From NCBI GenBank assembly GCA_038227995.1, contig JBBRPP010000007.1, positions 1 to 64,000 of the forward strand: a stretch of 64,000 bases of DNA, read 5' to 3'. The notes under the pieces were generated by a model, which had not been told where the DNA came from, searched no databases, and was given only the letters and a program-made list of their open reading frames with translations. The DNA is from WLMZ01 sp038227995. Its GTDB lineage: Bacteria > Actinomycetota > Acidimicrobiia > Acidimicrobiales > Ilumatobacteraceae. Positions 26,247 through 34,741 of the stretch are shown here, one piece after another. The stretch's first letter is position 1. Each line of letters begins with the position of its first letter. A program made the translations under genes and the position numbers.

Positions 26247-27452
26247 ATGACCGTCACCTACGACATCTACGATCCCGATCTCTACGTCGACGGGCCGATC
26301 CACGAGATCTTCTCCGACCTGCGCCGCACCGATCCGGTCCACTGGCAGCCGATGCCCGACGAGGCCGGCTACTGGGCCGTCATGAAGCACGCCGATGTCA
26401 TCCACGTCGCCCGCCGACCAGATCTGTTCTCCGCCGAGGAACAGGGCGTCGTGTTGGAGAACATGGCGCCCGAGCAGCTGGCGCAGAGCCGCAACATGCT
26501 GCTGATGATGGACCCGCCGCGCCACACCACGCATCGCAAGCCGCTCGCGGAAAGCTTCCAGGCCAAGGTCATCGGCCGCATGGAAGAACGCATCCGCGAC
26601 CTGTGCCGCACGATCTTCGCCGCGGCAGCTGAACAAGGCGACGTCGAGTTCGTCCACGATGTCTCCGGATCGTTGCCGAGCCAGGTCGTCGGCGAACTCG
26701 TCGGCATCCCCGAAGAGGACTGGAACCAGATCCGTGACTGGGCCGAACAGAGCACCAGTGCCCAGGATCCCGAGCTCGCCGGCGACGGATACAGCGCCGG
26801 CTCGGGCCTCAGCGACATGGCGATCTATGCGTACAACTTCGCCGCCCGGCGCCGCCAGGAAGAGCCACGCGAAGATCTCACGTCGTTGATCCTGGCCGGC
26901 AACTTCGGTGACGGCCCGCTCGACGACATGGAGTTCGCCAGCTTCTTCGTGCAACTCGTCACGGCCGGCAACGACACCACGAAGACGATGTTGTCATCGG
27001 GCACCGCAGCGCTCCTGGCCCACCCCGATCAGATGCGCGACGTGCGCGCCGATCACGCGCTGATTCCAAGCACGGTCGAGGAGATCCTGCGCTGGGTGAA
27101 CCCGCTGCACTACTTCCGACGCACGGCCTTGGCCGACACCGAACTGCGCGGGGTCGAGATCAAAGCCGGTGACAAGGTCGCGATGATGTACACGTCGGCC
27201 AATCGCGACGAAGAAGTGTTCGGCGACACCGCGCAGCTCTTCGACATTCGCCGGTCACCGAACCAACACCTGTCGTTCGGTTACGCCCAACACTTCTGCC
27301 TCGGCGTCCACCTGGCCCGGCTCGAAGGCCGCGTGTTCTTCGACGAGCTGCTCAAGACGTTCTCGACGATCGAGCAAACCGGGCCCGCTCGGCGCATTCG
27401 GTCCAACCTGAACAACGGACTCAAGAAGCTGCCGATCCACCTCGCTCGCTGA
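26247..27452 (+). CDS. Cytochrome P450
   Basis: A 401-residue bacterial class I P450. Features are the I-helix oxygen-binding motif TAGNDTTK (T244), the ExxR pair E279/R282 (EEILRW), and the heme-ligand loop FGYAQHFCLGVH with C351. The usual second glycine of FGxGxHxCxG is replaced by A347. MDPPRHTTHRK precedes the C-helix region. It hydroxylates a hydrophobic substrate with electrons from ferredoxin; no redox partner is adjacent. GGAGGA lies 8 bases before the ATG. The longer upstream ORF is a shadow of the divergent PPOX gene. Confidence 0.93.
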   Translation: MTVTYDIYDPDLYVDGPIHEIFSDLRRTDPVHWQPMPDEAGYWAVMKHADVIHVARRPDLFSAEEQGVVLENMAPEQLAQSRNMLLMMDPPRHTTHRKPLAESFQAKVIGRMEERIRDLCRTIFAAAAEQGDVEFVHDVSGSLPSQVVGELVGIPEEDWNQIRDWAEQSTSAQDPELAGDGYSAGSGLSDMAIYAYNFAARRRQEEPREDLTSLILAGNFGDGPLDDMEFASFFVQLVTAGNDTTKTMLSSGTAALLAHPDQMRDVRADHALIPSTVEEILRWVNPLHYFRRTALADTELRGVEIKAGDKVAMMYTSANRDEEVFGDTAQLFDIRRSPNQHLSFGYAQHFCLGVHLARLEGRVFFDELLKTFSTIEQTGPARRIRSNLNNGLKKLPIHLAR

Positions 27453-27569
27453 CGCCCGGCGCGCTTTGCGCTGCAGCCGAGCGTTGCGGGCAATGGCCAG
27501 AACCTGCATCTCACGTCGCATCGCGGCCTGGCGGTCGAGGACGATGTGCAAGCTGTCGTTTGGGTTCAT
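27255..27569 (-). CDS. Possible small gene overlapping the P450 3' end
   Basis: A 104-codon frame on the strand opposite the P450. Its first 39 codons lie outside the P450 gene and encode a basic helical segment (MNPNDSLHIVLDRQAAMRRE, then IARNARLQRKARR). A very good ribosome site, GGAGGAG, sits 7 bases before the ATG. Small actinobacterial proteins of 40-60 residues with this kind of start are common, so the frame may have lost an earlier stop. The remaining codons overlap the P450 and could be only read-through. Not recognised. Confidence 0.35.
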   Translation of the reverse strand: MNPNDSLHIVLDRQAAMRREMQVLAIARNARLQRKARRASASEVDRQLLESVVQVGPNAPSGPGLLDRRERLEQLVEEHAAFEPGQVDAEAEVLGVTERQVLVR

Positions 27570-27583
27570 GACGGGTCTCCTCC

Positions 27584-28663
27584 GTGGGTTTCGGATTGGG
27601 CGGCGAGCCACCTCACTGGAGTCGAACATACGCACGGTTGCGGACAGATCAAGTCCGCAACTCACGTACAATTCGAGCTATCGACACCCCCGCCCGCCTC
27701 CTGCGCCTGCTCGCCATGATGTCCTCGCGATCGACGTGGCGAGGCGACGAATTGGCCGAACGACTCGAGATCACCGAGCGCTCGGTCCGCCGTGACATCA
27801 CTCGGCTGCGCGACCTCGGCTACCCGATCGAATCGGTCACCGGCCCCTACGGCGGCTACTCGCTTGGCGCCGGCGGACGGCTTCCGCCGTTGCTGCTCAG
27901 TGACGACGAAGCCGTGTCGATGGCCGTCGCCCTGCATCAGATCGCGCACCGGTCGTCGGCGTCGATCGCGGATGGCGCCCTGAGCGCGCTGACCAAGTTG
28001 AGTCAGGTGATGCCGGCCACGCTGCGCGACCGGGTGAGTGCCTTGACATCGGTCGTGGTCGATGTCGGATCGGCGTCATCACGCGTCCCCGACGTTGCCG
28101 GCGACGTCGAGTCGTTGATGGCGCTGGCCGTCGCCTGCTCGCGCTCCGAACGGATCAGATTCGACTATCGCAGCGGCGACGATGTGGAGACCTCTCGTCA
28201 CGTCGAACCATTCCGCCTGGTGTCGGTCGGCAACCGCTGGTACCTCGTCGCCGACGACCTCGACCGCGACGACTGGCGAACATTCCGTGTCGACCGGATC
28301 ACGCGCGTGCGCAACACCGGTGCACGCTTCCAACGCGGCGACGTCCCCGACGCGGCAACCCTGGTGGCCGAAGGCCTTGCCGTCCACTCCTACACCGAAC
28401 GCTCGACCATTCGAATCCACGCGCCGTTGCGCGAAGCGATCCGCGAAATCCCACCGACCATCGGGGTCGCGCGCATCGACCCCGACAACGATCAGCACAC
28501 GTTGGTCGACATCGGCGGCGACGGCGATTGGGTAGCGCGATTCGTCGTCGGCCTTCCGCTGCCATACGAGGTCGTCGAGCCCGCAACCCTCCGCGATGAG
28601 CTGCGCCGCTTCGGCCGTCGTCTGGTGGCCGCCAATCCGCCCGCTGCGAAAAGCGACGGGTGA
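27584..28663 (+). CDS. HTH/WYL-domain transcriptional regulator (YafY/DeoR type)
   Basis: A regulator with an N-terminal winged helix (DTPARLLRLLAMMSSRSTW, then ELAERLEITERSVRRDI) and a C-terminal WYL ligand domain (SERIRFDYRSGDD, NRWYLVADDLDRDDWRTFRV), about 330 residues of recognised sequence. The start is uncertain. The GTG at 27584 is the only GTG or ATG in frame before the HTH, but it places an inverted repeat (27637-27661) inside the gene. Homologues begin with RAIDTPARLL, which here would need an ATT start at 27671 or the TTG at 27638. The gene ends base-to-base against the convergent MDR gene. Confidence 0.85.
   Translation: MGFGLGGEPPHWSRTYARLRTDQVRNSRTIRAIDTPARLLRLLAMMSSRSTWRGDELAERLEITERSVRRDITRLRDLGYPIESVTGPYGGYSLGAGGRLPPLLLSDDEAVSMAVALHQIAHRSSASIADGALSALTKLSQVMPATLRDRVSALTSVVVDVGSASSRVPDVAGDVESLMALAVACSRSERIRFDYRSGDDVETSRHVEPFRLVSVGNRWYLVADDLDRDDWRTFRVDRITRVRNTGARFQRGDVPDAATLVAEGLAVHSYTERSTIRIHAPLREAIREIPPTIGVARIDPDNDQHTLVDIGGDGDWVARFVVGLPLPYEVVEPATLRDELRRFGRRLVAANPPAAKSDG
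27637..27661 (+). promoter_or_regulatory. Inverted repeat GTTGCGGAC-N7-GTCCGCAAC
   Basis: Perfect 9-base arms with a 7-base spacer, between the possible small minus-strand gene (start 27569) and the WYL HTH domain. TACAAT at 27667-27672 could be a -10. It is a candidate autoregulatory operator of the WYL regulator. Confidence 0.55.
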
Positions 28664-29698
28664 TCAGGTTGCGATGCGGACGACGACACGTCCGATCGTC
28701 GAACGGTTCTCCATGTCCTCCAACGCCAGTGGAAGATCCTCGAACGGAACGACCTTGCCGACGATCGGATGAATCGTGCCGGCGCGCAGCAGTTCTTCCA
28801 GCGCGGCGTTCACCTGCTCGCCGACCGAACGCGGCATCGGGTTGTACCCGAAGCCGCGCGGCACGGTGGTCGGGTCCTGATACGACAGGATGACTCCGAG
28901 CACCGCGTAATTGCCGAAGCAGAACATCCGCCCCGTCACCATCGGCACCTCTTCGGCCTCGATACCGCTGGCGAAGCCGACGATCAGATGACGGCCGTTG
29001 CGGGCCAGGCAGCGCAACGACTGCATCATCACATCGCCGCCGACACCGTCGAAGCAGAGGTCGACGCCGCGGCCTTCTGTTGCATCGAGAACAGAATCGA
29101 CGAAGTCACCGGCGCGGTAGTCGATGACGACATCGGCGCCGAGCTGCTTGGCGACTGCCAGTTTGTCGGCGCCGCCAGCGGTCGCGATCACTCGCGCTCC
29201 TGCGGCGACCGCGAGTTGCACGGCCGCAGACCCGACGCCGCCGGCTGCAGCGTGGATCAGAACGGTTTCGCCCGGCTGCAACTGTCCACGTTCGTGCAGA
29301 CCGAGATGAGCGAGGTGGAACGGAAGATAGAACGCGGCAGCCTCGATGTCGTCGAGTCCGTCGGGCACATCGAATGCCATCGCCGCCGGCGCCACAACTT
29401 GCTCCGCGTGAGCACCGATCGCACCCGTGCTGATCCCCATCACGCGCCGACCGACCCACGCCTCGGATCCGTCACCGGCCGCAGTCACCTCGCCGGCGAA
29501 CTGCATGCCGAGCGTGTACGGGATCTCAGGGTTGACGGTGAGATAACGGCCGTGACACGCGTCGACCTCGTTGTAGTTGCAGACGCTCGCAGTGGTGCGC
29601 ACCAAGATCTCGCCTGGGCCCGGGGTCGGCGCTGCGATGTCCTGCAACTGCAATGCTTCGCTCGGTCGCCCGTACTTCGTCACCCGCCACGCGCGCAT
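28664..29698 (-). CDS. MDR-family zinc-independent quinone oxidoreductase-like protein
   Basis: A 344-residue medium-chain reductase. It has the N-terminal GroES-like fold (PGPGEILVRTTASVCNYNEVD) and a NADPH-binding motif HAAAGGVGSAAVQLA in the Rossmann domain. The cysteine and histidine zinc ligands of alcohol dehydrogenases are absent, which places it with quinone oxidoreductases or enoyl reductases. The ATG at 29698 is preferred over the one 27 bases upstream because the fold begins there (MRAWRVTKYG) and a GGGGG run precedes it. It is convergent with the WYL gene: their stops form TGATCA. Confidence 0.85.
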   Translation of the reverse strand: MRAWRVTKYGRPSEALQLQDIAAPTPGPGEILVRTTASVCNYNEVDACHGRYLTVNPEIPYTLGMQFAGEVTAAGDGSEAWVGRRVMGISTGAIGAHAEQVVAPAAMAFDVPDGLDDIEAAAFYLPFHLAHLGLHERGQLQPGETVLIHAAAGGVGSAAVQLAVAAGARVIATAGGADKLAVAKQLGADVVIDYRAGDFVDSVLDATEGRGVDLCFDGVGGDVMMQSLRCLARNGRHLIVGFASGIEAEEVPMVTGRMFCFGNYAVLGVILSYQDPTTVPRGFGYNPMPRSVGEQVNAALEELLRAGTIHPIVGKVVPFEDLPLALEDMENRSTIGRVVVRIAT

Positions 29699-29772
29699 CG
29701 CCACCCCCGGACTCTGCCGAGCCATCGCGGCTCGTTCACCGGCGACACTACCGATCGCCGTTCGTCATCGAC

Positions 29773-29812
29773 CTGCCGAGCTGCCGAGCTGCCGAGCTGC
29801 AGTGCTGCAGTG
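29773..29812 (+). repeat. Tandem 8-base repeat, five units
   Basis: Three copies of CTGCCGAG followed by two of CTGCAGTG, in the 144-base spacer between the divergent MDR and NTF2-like genes. The two unit types differ at three positions. Such an array could vary in copy number by slippage and change promoter spacing. Confidence 0.85.
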
Positions 29813-29842
29813 CTACTCAACCGATGCCGTACGATCGCAATC

Positions 29843-30385
29843 ATGGCCGTCATCGATCAGAACCTGTCGTGGTCCGCTGTCGCAGATCGACTGACGACCG
29901 AAACGGACCCGATCCTGCGTCGCAACCTCGACCAACTCCTGCTGCACATGAGGGCCGAGGCCGCAGGCGATCTGGACACGCTCATGGCGACGGTCGCCGA
30001 AGACGCCAGCTACACCGCTTTCGGTGCGCCGCCGGAGAACAGCCCGCGCGGCAAGGCTGCGGTGCGAACGTTCTACGAGAACTTCATCGCTTCGGGAGCA
30101 ACACGGCTGCAGTTCGCCATCGATCGACTCGTCGTCGACCGTCACTGCATCCTCACCGAAGGACTCATGCGCATCGCCTATCCCGGTGGCCGCCTGAAGA
30201 CCTACGGGATCGAGGTCGACGACCCCGACGCCTTCTACCTCTATGAGGCACGGATGGCTGTGCTGTGGCCGATCAACGAGGACGGCCTGTTCATCGGCGA
30301 GGACAGCTACACCAGTGGCAACGGCTTCGACGGCATCGCGGCGCGCAAGCTGACACCCGAGGACATCATCGAACTGACCACCTGA
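29843..30385 (+). CDS. NTF2/SnoaL-like protein
   Basis: A 180-residue protein with the cone-shaped SnoaL-like pattern: an N-terminal helix pair (LLLHMRAEAAGDLDTLMATV), the first strand with a Tyr (EDASYTAFG), then RGKAAVRTFYENFI and C-terminal beta strands. Members are isomerases, hydratases or cyclases, or bind ligands without catalysis; no family-specific catalytic residues can be assigned. The ATG at 29843 has a weak ribosome site. It precedes an MFS exporter on the same strand, about 90 bases apart. Confidence 0.75.
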   Translation: MAVIDQNLSWSAVADRLTTETDPILRRNLDQLLLHMRAEAAGDLDTLMATVAEDASYTAFGAPPENSPRGKAAVRTFYENFIASGATRLQFAIDRLVVDRHCILTEGLMRIAYPGGRLKTYGIEVDDPDAFYLYEARMAVLWPINEDGLFIGEDSYTSGNGFDGIAARKLTPEDIIELTT

Positions 30386-30474
30386 ATCCGCCGCCGACCC
30401 TCGGTGTAGCTTCGGATGATGGATCGCCGCCCGCTCAGCACGAAGTGACCGCGCTGAACGACGGACCGGACGTG

Positions 30475-32130
30475 ATGCCACGGCAGGCGATCGACGGCAA
30501 GGACCCCCGCCGCTGGGTCACCCTCGCGATCACCACGGCGACGGTCGTGATCATCAGCCTCGACACCACGGTGCTCAACGTCGCGATCCCGACGATCCTG
30601 CGCAGCTTCCACACGACGCTGCCGAGCCTGCAGTGGGTCATCACCGGCTACGCGCTGACGTTCGCGTCGCTGCTGATCATCGGCGGACGACTCGGCGATC
30701 TGTTCGGTCACCGCCGAGTCTTCGTCATCGGCGCCACGCTGTTCGGTGCCGGTTCGCTGATCGCTGCTCTGTCGCAGTCGGTCCCACAACTCGTGATCGG
30801 CGAGGCGATCATCGAGGGTGTGGGCGCGGCCTTGATGATGCCGAGCAGCCTTGCGATCCTCTCCAAGACGTTCGTCGGTCACGAGCGAGCCGTCGCGTTC
30901 GGACTGTGGGGAGCGGTCGGTGGCGCCAGCGCAGCACTCGGTCCGGTGATCGGCGGGTTCCTCACCTCGAACTACTCGTGGCGGTGGTCATTCGGCATCA
31001 ACGTGATCATCGTGCCGTTCGCGATCATCGGCTCGTTGATCTTCATGCCGAAGTTGCGATCGACGGGCAAGCGAGAACGCCTCGACATCGTCGGCGCGCT
31101 GCTGATCGCGTCTGGCATGGCACTGCTCGTCTTCGGATTGAGCGAGGGTGAGACGTACGGATGGATCACGCCCGGCAGGTCGTTTCGCGTCGGCGGCAAC
31201 GATCTGTGGCCGGCATCTCGTCCGGTGTCGATCGTGCTGGTTGCGTTCATCCTCGCGATCGTGATCCTGACCGCCTTCTATCGGACCTCGCGCGCAAAGG
31301 AGCACAACGACGCCTCTCCACTCTTCGAGTTCGGTCAGCTCCGACATCGCGCGTTCCGGTTCGGTCTGCTCACCGTTGCGGTGCTCTCGCTCGGCCAATT
31401 CGGGCTCGCGTTCGTGTTGCCCGTGTTCCTGCAGGAGGGTCGTCATCTGAGTGCACAGACCAACGGTCTGTGGCAGTTGCCGTCGGGCGTGTGCTTCCTG
31501 ATCGGCGCACAGATCAGCAGTCGCCTGGCGCGCCGCGTCCCACTCGTGGTGATCATCCGCGTCGGCATCGTCGTGACGATCGGCGCCTTCGGGTATCTCG
31601 CCCTCGTGATCTCGCCGACGCTCCAGTTCTGGACGTTGCTCCCGACCTTCGTGATGTTCGGGATCGGCTTCGGGCTGTCGATCCCACAGATCACGAACAT
31701 CGTCCTGTCCGACATCGATCCGGAAAAGGCGGGCGCGGCCGGCGGGGCGAACAACACCGCGAAGCAGATGGGCGTGTCGCTGGGGGTCGCGATCATCGGC
31801 TCGCTGCTCAGCTCGCGCACGATCGCGTCAGCCATCGGTCGAGTGGCCAGATCGACGGACTTGTCGGCCGACGTGAAGATGCGCGCAACTGCCCTGTTCC
31901 GCGCGAACGGGGTCACGTTCGTGCCGCCGAAACAGGCCACCACCGAGGAGATGGCGACCCTGCATCGGATCTTCGTCGAGGCGCTCGCCTCCGGTGCCAA
32001 ATGGCCGCTGCTGTTCTCGTGCACGACGGGCGTCGTCAGCTTTGCGATCTCGTTTCTCATCCCGCGCTCGGGACAACCGACGGTCCGCGCTGCCGCGGCC
32101 GTCGACGTGAGGCTCGCCGCAACGCACTGA
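30475..32130 (+). CDS. MFS multidrug transporter, DHA2 (EmrB/QacA) type
   Basis: A 551-residue membrane protein with about 14 hydrophobic helices. The motif A loop GGRLGDLFGHRRVF follows the second helix and LDTTVLNVAIPTI ends the first, both typical of drug:H+ antiporters of the DHA2 group; a glycine-rich motif C-like helix (WGAVGGASAALGPVIGGFL) is also present. It probably exports hydrophobic compounds by proton exchange. The ATG at 30475 is a choice; a GTG at 30445 in the same frame is also possible. Confidence 0.9.
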   Translation: MPRQAIDGKDPRRWVTLAITTATVVIISLDTTVLNVAIPTILRSFHTTLPSLQWVITGYALTFASLLIIGGRLGDLFGHRRVFVIGATLFGAGSLIAALSQSVPQLVIGEAIIEGVGAALMMPSSLAILSKTFVGHERAVAFGLWGAVGGASAALGPVIGGFLTSNYSWRWSFGINVIIVPFAIIGSLIFMPKLRSTGKRERLDIVGALLIASGMALLVFGLSEGETYGWITPGRSFRVGGNDLWPASRPVSIVLVAFILAIVILTAFYRTSRAKEHNDASPLFEFGQLRHRAFRFGLLTVAVLSLGQFGLAFVLPVFLQEGRHLSAQTNGLWQLPSGVCFLIGAQISSRLARRVPLVVIIRVGIVVTIGAFGYLALVISPTLQFWTLLPTFVMFGIGFGLSIPQITNIVLSDIDPEKAGAAGGANNTAKQMGVSLGVAIIGSLLSSRTIASAIGRVARSTDLSADVKMRATALFRANGVTFVPPKQATTEEMATLHRIFVEALASGAKWPLLFSCTTGVVSFAISFLIPRSGQPTVRAAAAVDVRLAATH

Positions 32131-32228
32131 CGCCTTGCCACGGCCGCGGCCGGGACGAGACCACAGGGACAAGACCACAGCGACACCGCTGGTACGCGAC
32201 TGGTACGGCCATGTCATACCTTCACGTC

Positions 32229-32396
32229 GTGACCGTTTCATTCGTGCTCCGCCTCGACAACGACCGCCTGCAGGCAGGACAGATCGTCGGTCAAGCCGAA
32301 CACGTCGTGAGCGGTGAACGCAGCGCTGTCAGCGATGTCGCTGAGCTCGTCGAGTTCTTGCGTCGCTCCACATCACCGGTGGAACCCGACGATTGA
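32229..32396 (+). CDS. Small conserved-looking hypothetical protein
   Basis: A 55-residue protein (61 if the ATG at 32211 is used). The sequence FVLRLDNDRLQAGQIVGQ, followed by EHVVSGERSAVSDVAELVEF, resembles small actinobacterial proteins made of one beta-hairpin and a helix that are widespread but uncharacterised. I favour the GTG at 32229 because the recognised part begins three residues later. It sits between an MFS gene and a convergent dioxygenase gene. Confidence 0.55.
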   Translation: MTVSFVLRLDNDRLQAGQIVGQAEHVVSGERSAVSDVAELVEFLRRSTSPVEPDD

Positions 32397-32423
32397 CGCC
32401 AGCTCGGCCGCCGACGACGCGGG

Positions 32424-33383
32424 TCAGCGACGGCCAGCGGGGCGGTCTCCGACAACGGTGATGCGCTCCATCACGCGGCGCTGCGGGAAGTAGTCCGATG
32501 CCGCGTAGTGCTGGGTCGAGCGGTTGTCCCAGAACGCGACGTCGCCGGCGCGCCAGCGGAACCGACACTGGTATTCGGGGATGGCGGCCCGTGTGTACAG
32601 GTAACGCAGCAGCTCGTCGCTCTCGGCTGAATCGAGTCCGACGATGTGCTGGGTGAATGCCTGATTGACGTACAGCGTCTTGCGGCCGGTCTCGGGGTGG
32701 ATGCGAACCACGGGGTGTTCGACGGCTGGGAAATCGGGCCGCAACCCATCTCGGGTCGCCTGGTCCATGCCGCGCCCGAACGAGTTGATCCAGTCGTGCA
32801 CGGCGACGAGGTCGTCGATGCGCTCCTTCATCTCGTCGCTGAGCCCGTCGTATGCCGCCGCCATGTCGGACCACAGCGTGTCGCCGCCGACTGCCGGCAC
32901 CTCGACGGCACGCAGGATGGAACCGAGCGAAGGATTGACGCGCCACGTCACGTCGCTGTGCCAGATGTTCTCGAAGCCACCCAACTTCGGGCCCTTCTCC
33001 AGCCGCACGACCTGTGGTGCGTCGTCTGGCTGGTTGTCGGTACGGAGCTTGATGAACGGATGGTTCTCGAGCGCGCCCCAGTTCGCCGCGAACGCTGTCT
33101 GCTGGGCGCTGGTGAGGTGTTGATCGCGGAAGAACAGCACCTTCCATTCGAGCAGTGCGCGGTTCAGTTCCTGGAAGAGGTCGGCGTCGACGTCATCTGC
33201 CATTGCGATGCCATCGACCACCGCACCGATCGTCGGCGACATCGGTTGCAACGCGAAGCGGGTGTACGGCTGATCGACCCAGTCATCGGGTGTCCGCGCC
33301 AATTGATGCGGGCCGGGACGGAAGAACATGGTCGGCGTGTTGCCGGCGGCGGCGGTTGCAGCCATCGTCGTGGTCGTCGTCAT
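32424..33383 (-). CDS. TauD/TfdA-family Fe(II)/2-oxoglutarate-dependent dioxygenase
   Basis: A 319-residue enzyme closer to classical TauD/alkylsulfatase proteins than the one at 15705. Iron ligands are H142 and D144 (WHSDVTWR) and H292 (WDNRSTQHYAASDY); R303 or R307 binds 2-oxoglutarate. FFRDQHLTSAQQTAFAANWG is the conserved N-terminal segment of the family. Likely substrates are taurine-like sulfonates, alkyl sulfates or phenoxy acids. It is divergent from an MDR gene 154 bases away. A Thr-rich start (TTTTTMAATAAAG) precedes the fold, so an internal ATG could be the true start. Confidence 0.9.
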   Translation of the reverse strand: MTTTTTMAATAAAGNTPTMFFRPGPHQLARTPDDWVDQPYTRFALQPMSPTIGAVVDGIAMADDVDADLFQELNRALLEWKVLFFRDQHLTSAQQTAFAANWGALENHPFIKLRTDNQPDDAPQVVRLEKGPKLGGFENIWHSDVTWRVNPSLGSILRAVEVPAVGGDTLWSDMAAAYDGLSDEMKERIDDLVAVHDWINSFGRGMDQATRDGLRPDFPAVEHPVVRIHPETGRKTLYVNQAFTQHIVGLDSAESDELLRYLYTRAAIPEYQCRFRWRAGDVAFWDNRSTQHYAASDYFPQRRVMERITVVGDRPAGRR

Positions 33384-33537
33384 GGTGAACTCCAGGTCGG
33401 TCGTCGAGCACCTCGTCGCGTCTCACTCTGCCACGTCGGTCGGCACAGTTGACGACGGGACGGCGCCGATCGGAATGCGCAACGCACGGCCGGCAGCGGG
33501 CGTAGCGTCCCACGGAGAACGAACGACCGGAGCTGCC

Positions 33538-34686
33538 ATGACCAACCCGAACAACATCCCGACGACAATGCGTCAGATCCGATCACTGGTGACTGCCGAC
33601 GGGCAGCTGCAGCTCTCGATCGAGACAGTGGACACGCCGACCCCCGGTGCGCACGAAGTGCTGGTGCGGATCGATGCTGCTCCGATCAATCCATCGGATC
33701 TCGGCCTTCTGCTCGCGGCAGCCGATATCGGCCGGGCCACGTCATCAGGGCCGGCCGATGCTCCGATCGTGACCGCACCGATCCCCTCGGCGGCGCTTCA
33801 TCGGCTGGCTTCGCGCTTCGGAGAGTCGATGCCGGTCGGCAACGAGGGTGCGGGCGTCGTTGTCGCGGCAGGCGAGTCACCTGCCGCTCAGGCGCTGTTG
33901 GGTCGCCTCGTCGGTTTCGCGGGCGGCGCGACCTACGGCGAGTATCGGGCGGTCCCGACGATGATGTGCATGGACCTTCCCGACGGCACGAGTGCCGCGT
34001 CCGGCGCATCGTGCTTCGTCAACCCACTCACCGCGCTTGCGATGGTCGAGACGATGCGGATGGAGAACCACCGCGGACTCGTCCACACCGCGGCTGCGTC
34101 GAACCTCGGGCAGATGCTGCAACGCATCTGTCACGCGGATGGTGTCCCGCTGGTCAACATCGTTCGTCGACCAGAGCAGGCCGCGATCCTGAGCGACCTC
34201 GGCGCGATCCACGTGTGTGATTCGAGTCAACCGTCGTTCGCAGCCGACCTCACCGCAGCGTTGATCGCGACCGGTGCGACGCTTGCGTTCGATGCGATCG
34301 GCGGCGGAACGACGGCGAGCCAGATCCTGAGTTGCATGGAGAACGCAGCCAATGCCAGTGCCGCCGAGTACAGCCGCTACGGCAGCGATGTTCACAAGCA
34401 GGTGTACATCTACGGGGGGCTGGATCGCAGTCCAACGGAGCTGACCCGCGACTTCGGCATGTCCTGGTCCATCGGCGGATTCCTGCTCACGCCGTTCCTC
34501 GGAAAGCTCGGGCTCGAGGGCATGATCCGGCTGCGACAGCGCGTCGCAGCGGAACTCGAGACCACGTTCGCGAGCCACTACACCGACGAGGTGTCGCTGG
34601 CCGCGGCATTGAGCCTCGACGCGATCTCGACGTATGCACGGCAGGCGACCGGGCAGAAGTTCCTCATCCGTCCGTCGTTGACCTGA
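33538..34686 (+). CDS. MDR-family oxidoreductase (zinc-binding alcohol dehydrogenase-like)
   Basis: A 382-residue medium-chain dehydrogenase/reductase with a GroES-like N-terminal half (TPGAHEVLVRIDAAPINPSD) and a Rossmann half (VHTAAASNLGQMLQRICHADG) in which the usual glycine-rich loop is altered to AASNLG. The insert between the two halves (TSSGPADAPIVTAPIPSAAL) is longer than usual. No zinc ligands are seen. The cofactor and reaction are unclear; a reductase of 2-enoyl or quinone type is likely. CGGAG lies upstream of the ATG. Confidence 0.8.
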   Translation: MTNPNNIPTTMRQIRSLVTADGQLQLSIETVDTPTPGAHEVLVRIDAAPINPSDLGLLLAAADIGRATSSGPADAPIVTAPIPSAALHRLASRFGESMPVGNEGAGVVVAAGESPAAQALLGRLVGFAGGATYGEYRAVPTMMCMDLPDGTSAASGASCFVNPLTALAMVETMRMENHRGLVHTAAASNLGQMLQRICHADGVPLVNIVRRPEQAAILSDLGAIHVCDSSQPSFAADLTAALIATGATLAFDAIGGGTTASQILSCMENAANASAAEYSRYGSDVHKQVYIYGGLDRSPTELTRDFGMSWSIGGFLLTPFLGKLGLEGMIRLRQRVAAELETTFASHYTDEVSLAAALSLDAISTYARQATGQKFLIRPSLT

Positions 34687-34691
34687 CGCGC

Positions 34692-34723
34692 GAACGTGCC
34701 CGGCCGGGAGGCCGGGCACGTTC
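34692..34723. terminator. Strong bidirectional hairpin terminator
   Basis: A perfect 14-base inverted repeat, GAACGTGCCCGGCC and GGCCGGGCACGTTC, with a GGGA loop. It lies 5 bases after the MDR stop and 18 bases beyond the convergent membrane protein's stop, so it can end transcription from both sides. Confidence 0.8.
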
Positions 34724-34741
34724 GTGGTCCGCGCTGCGGAG

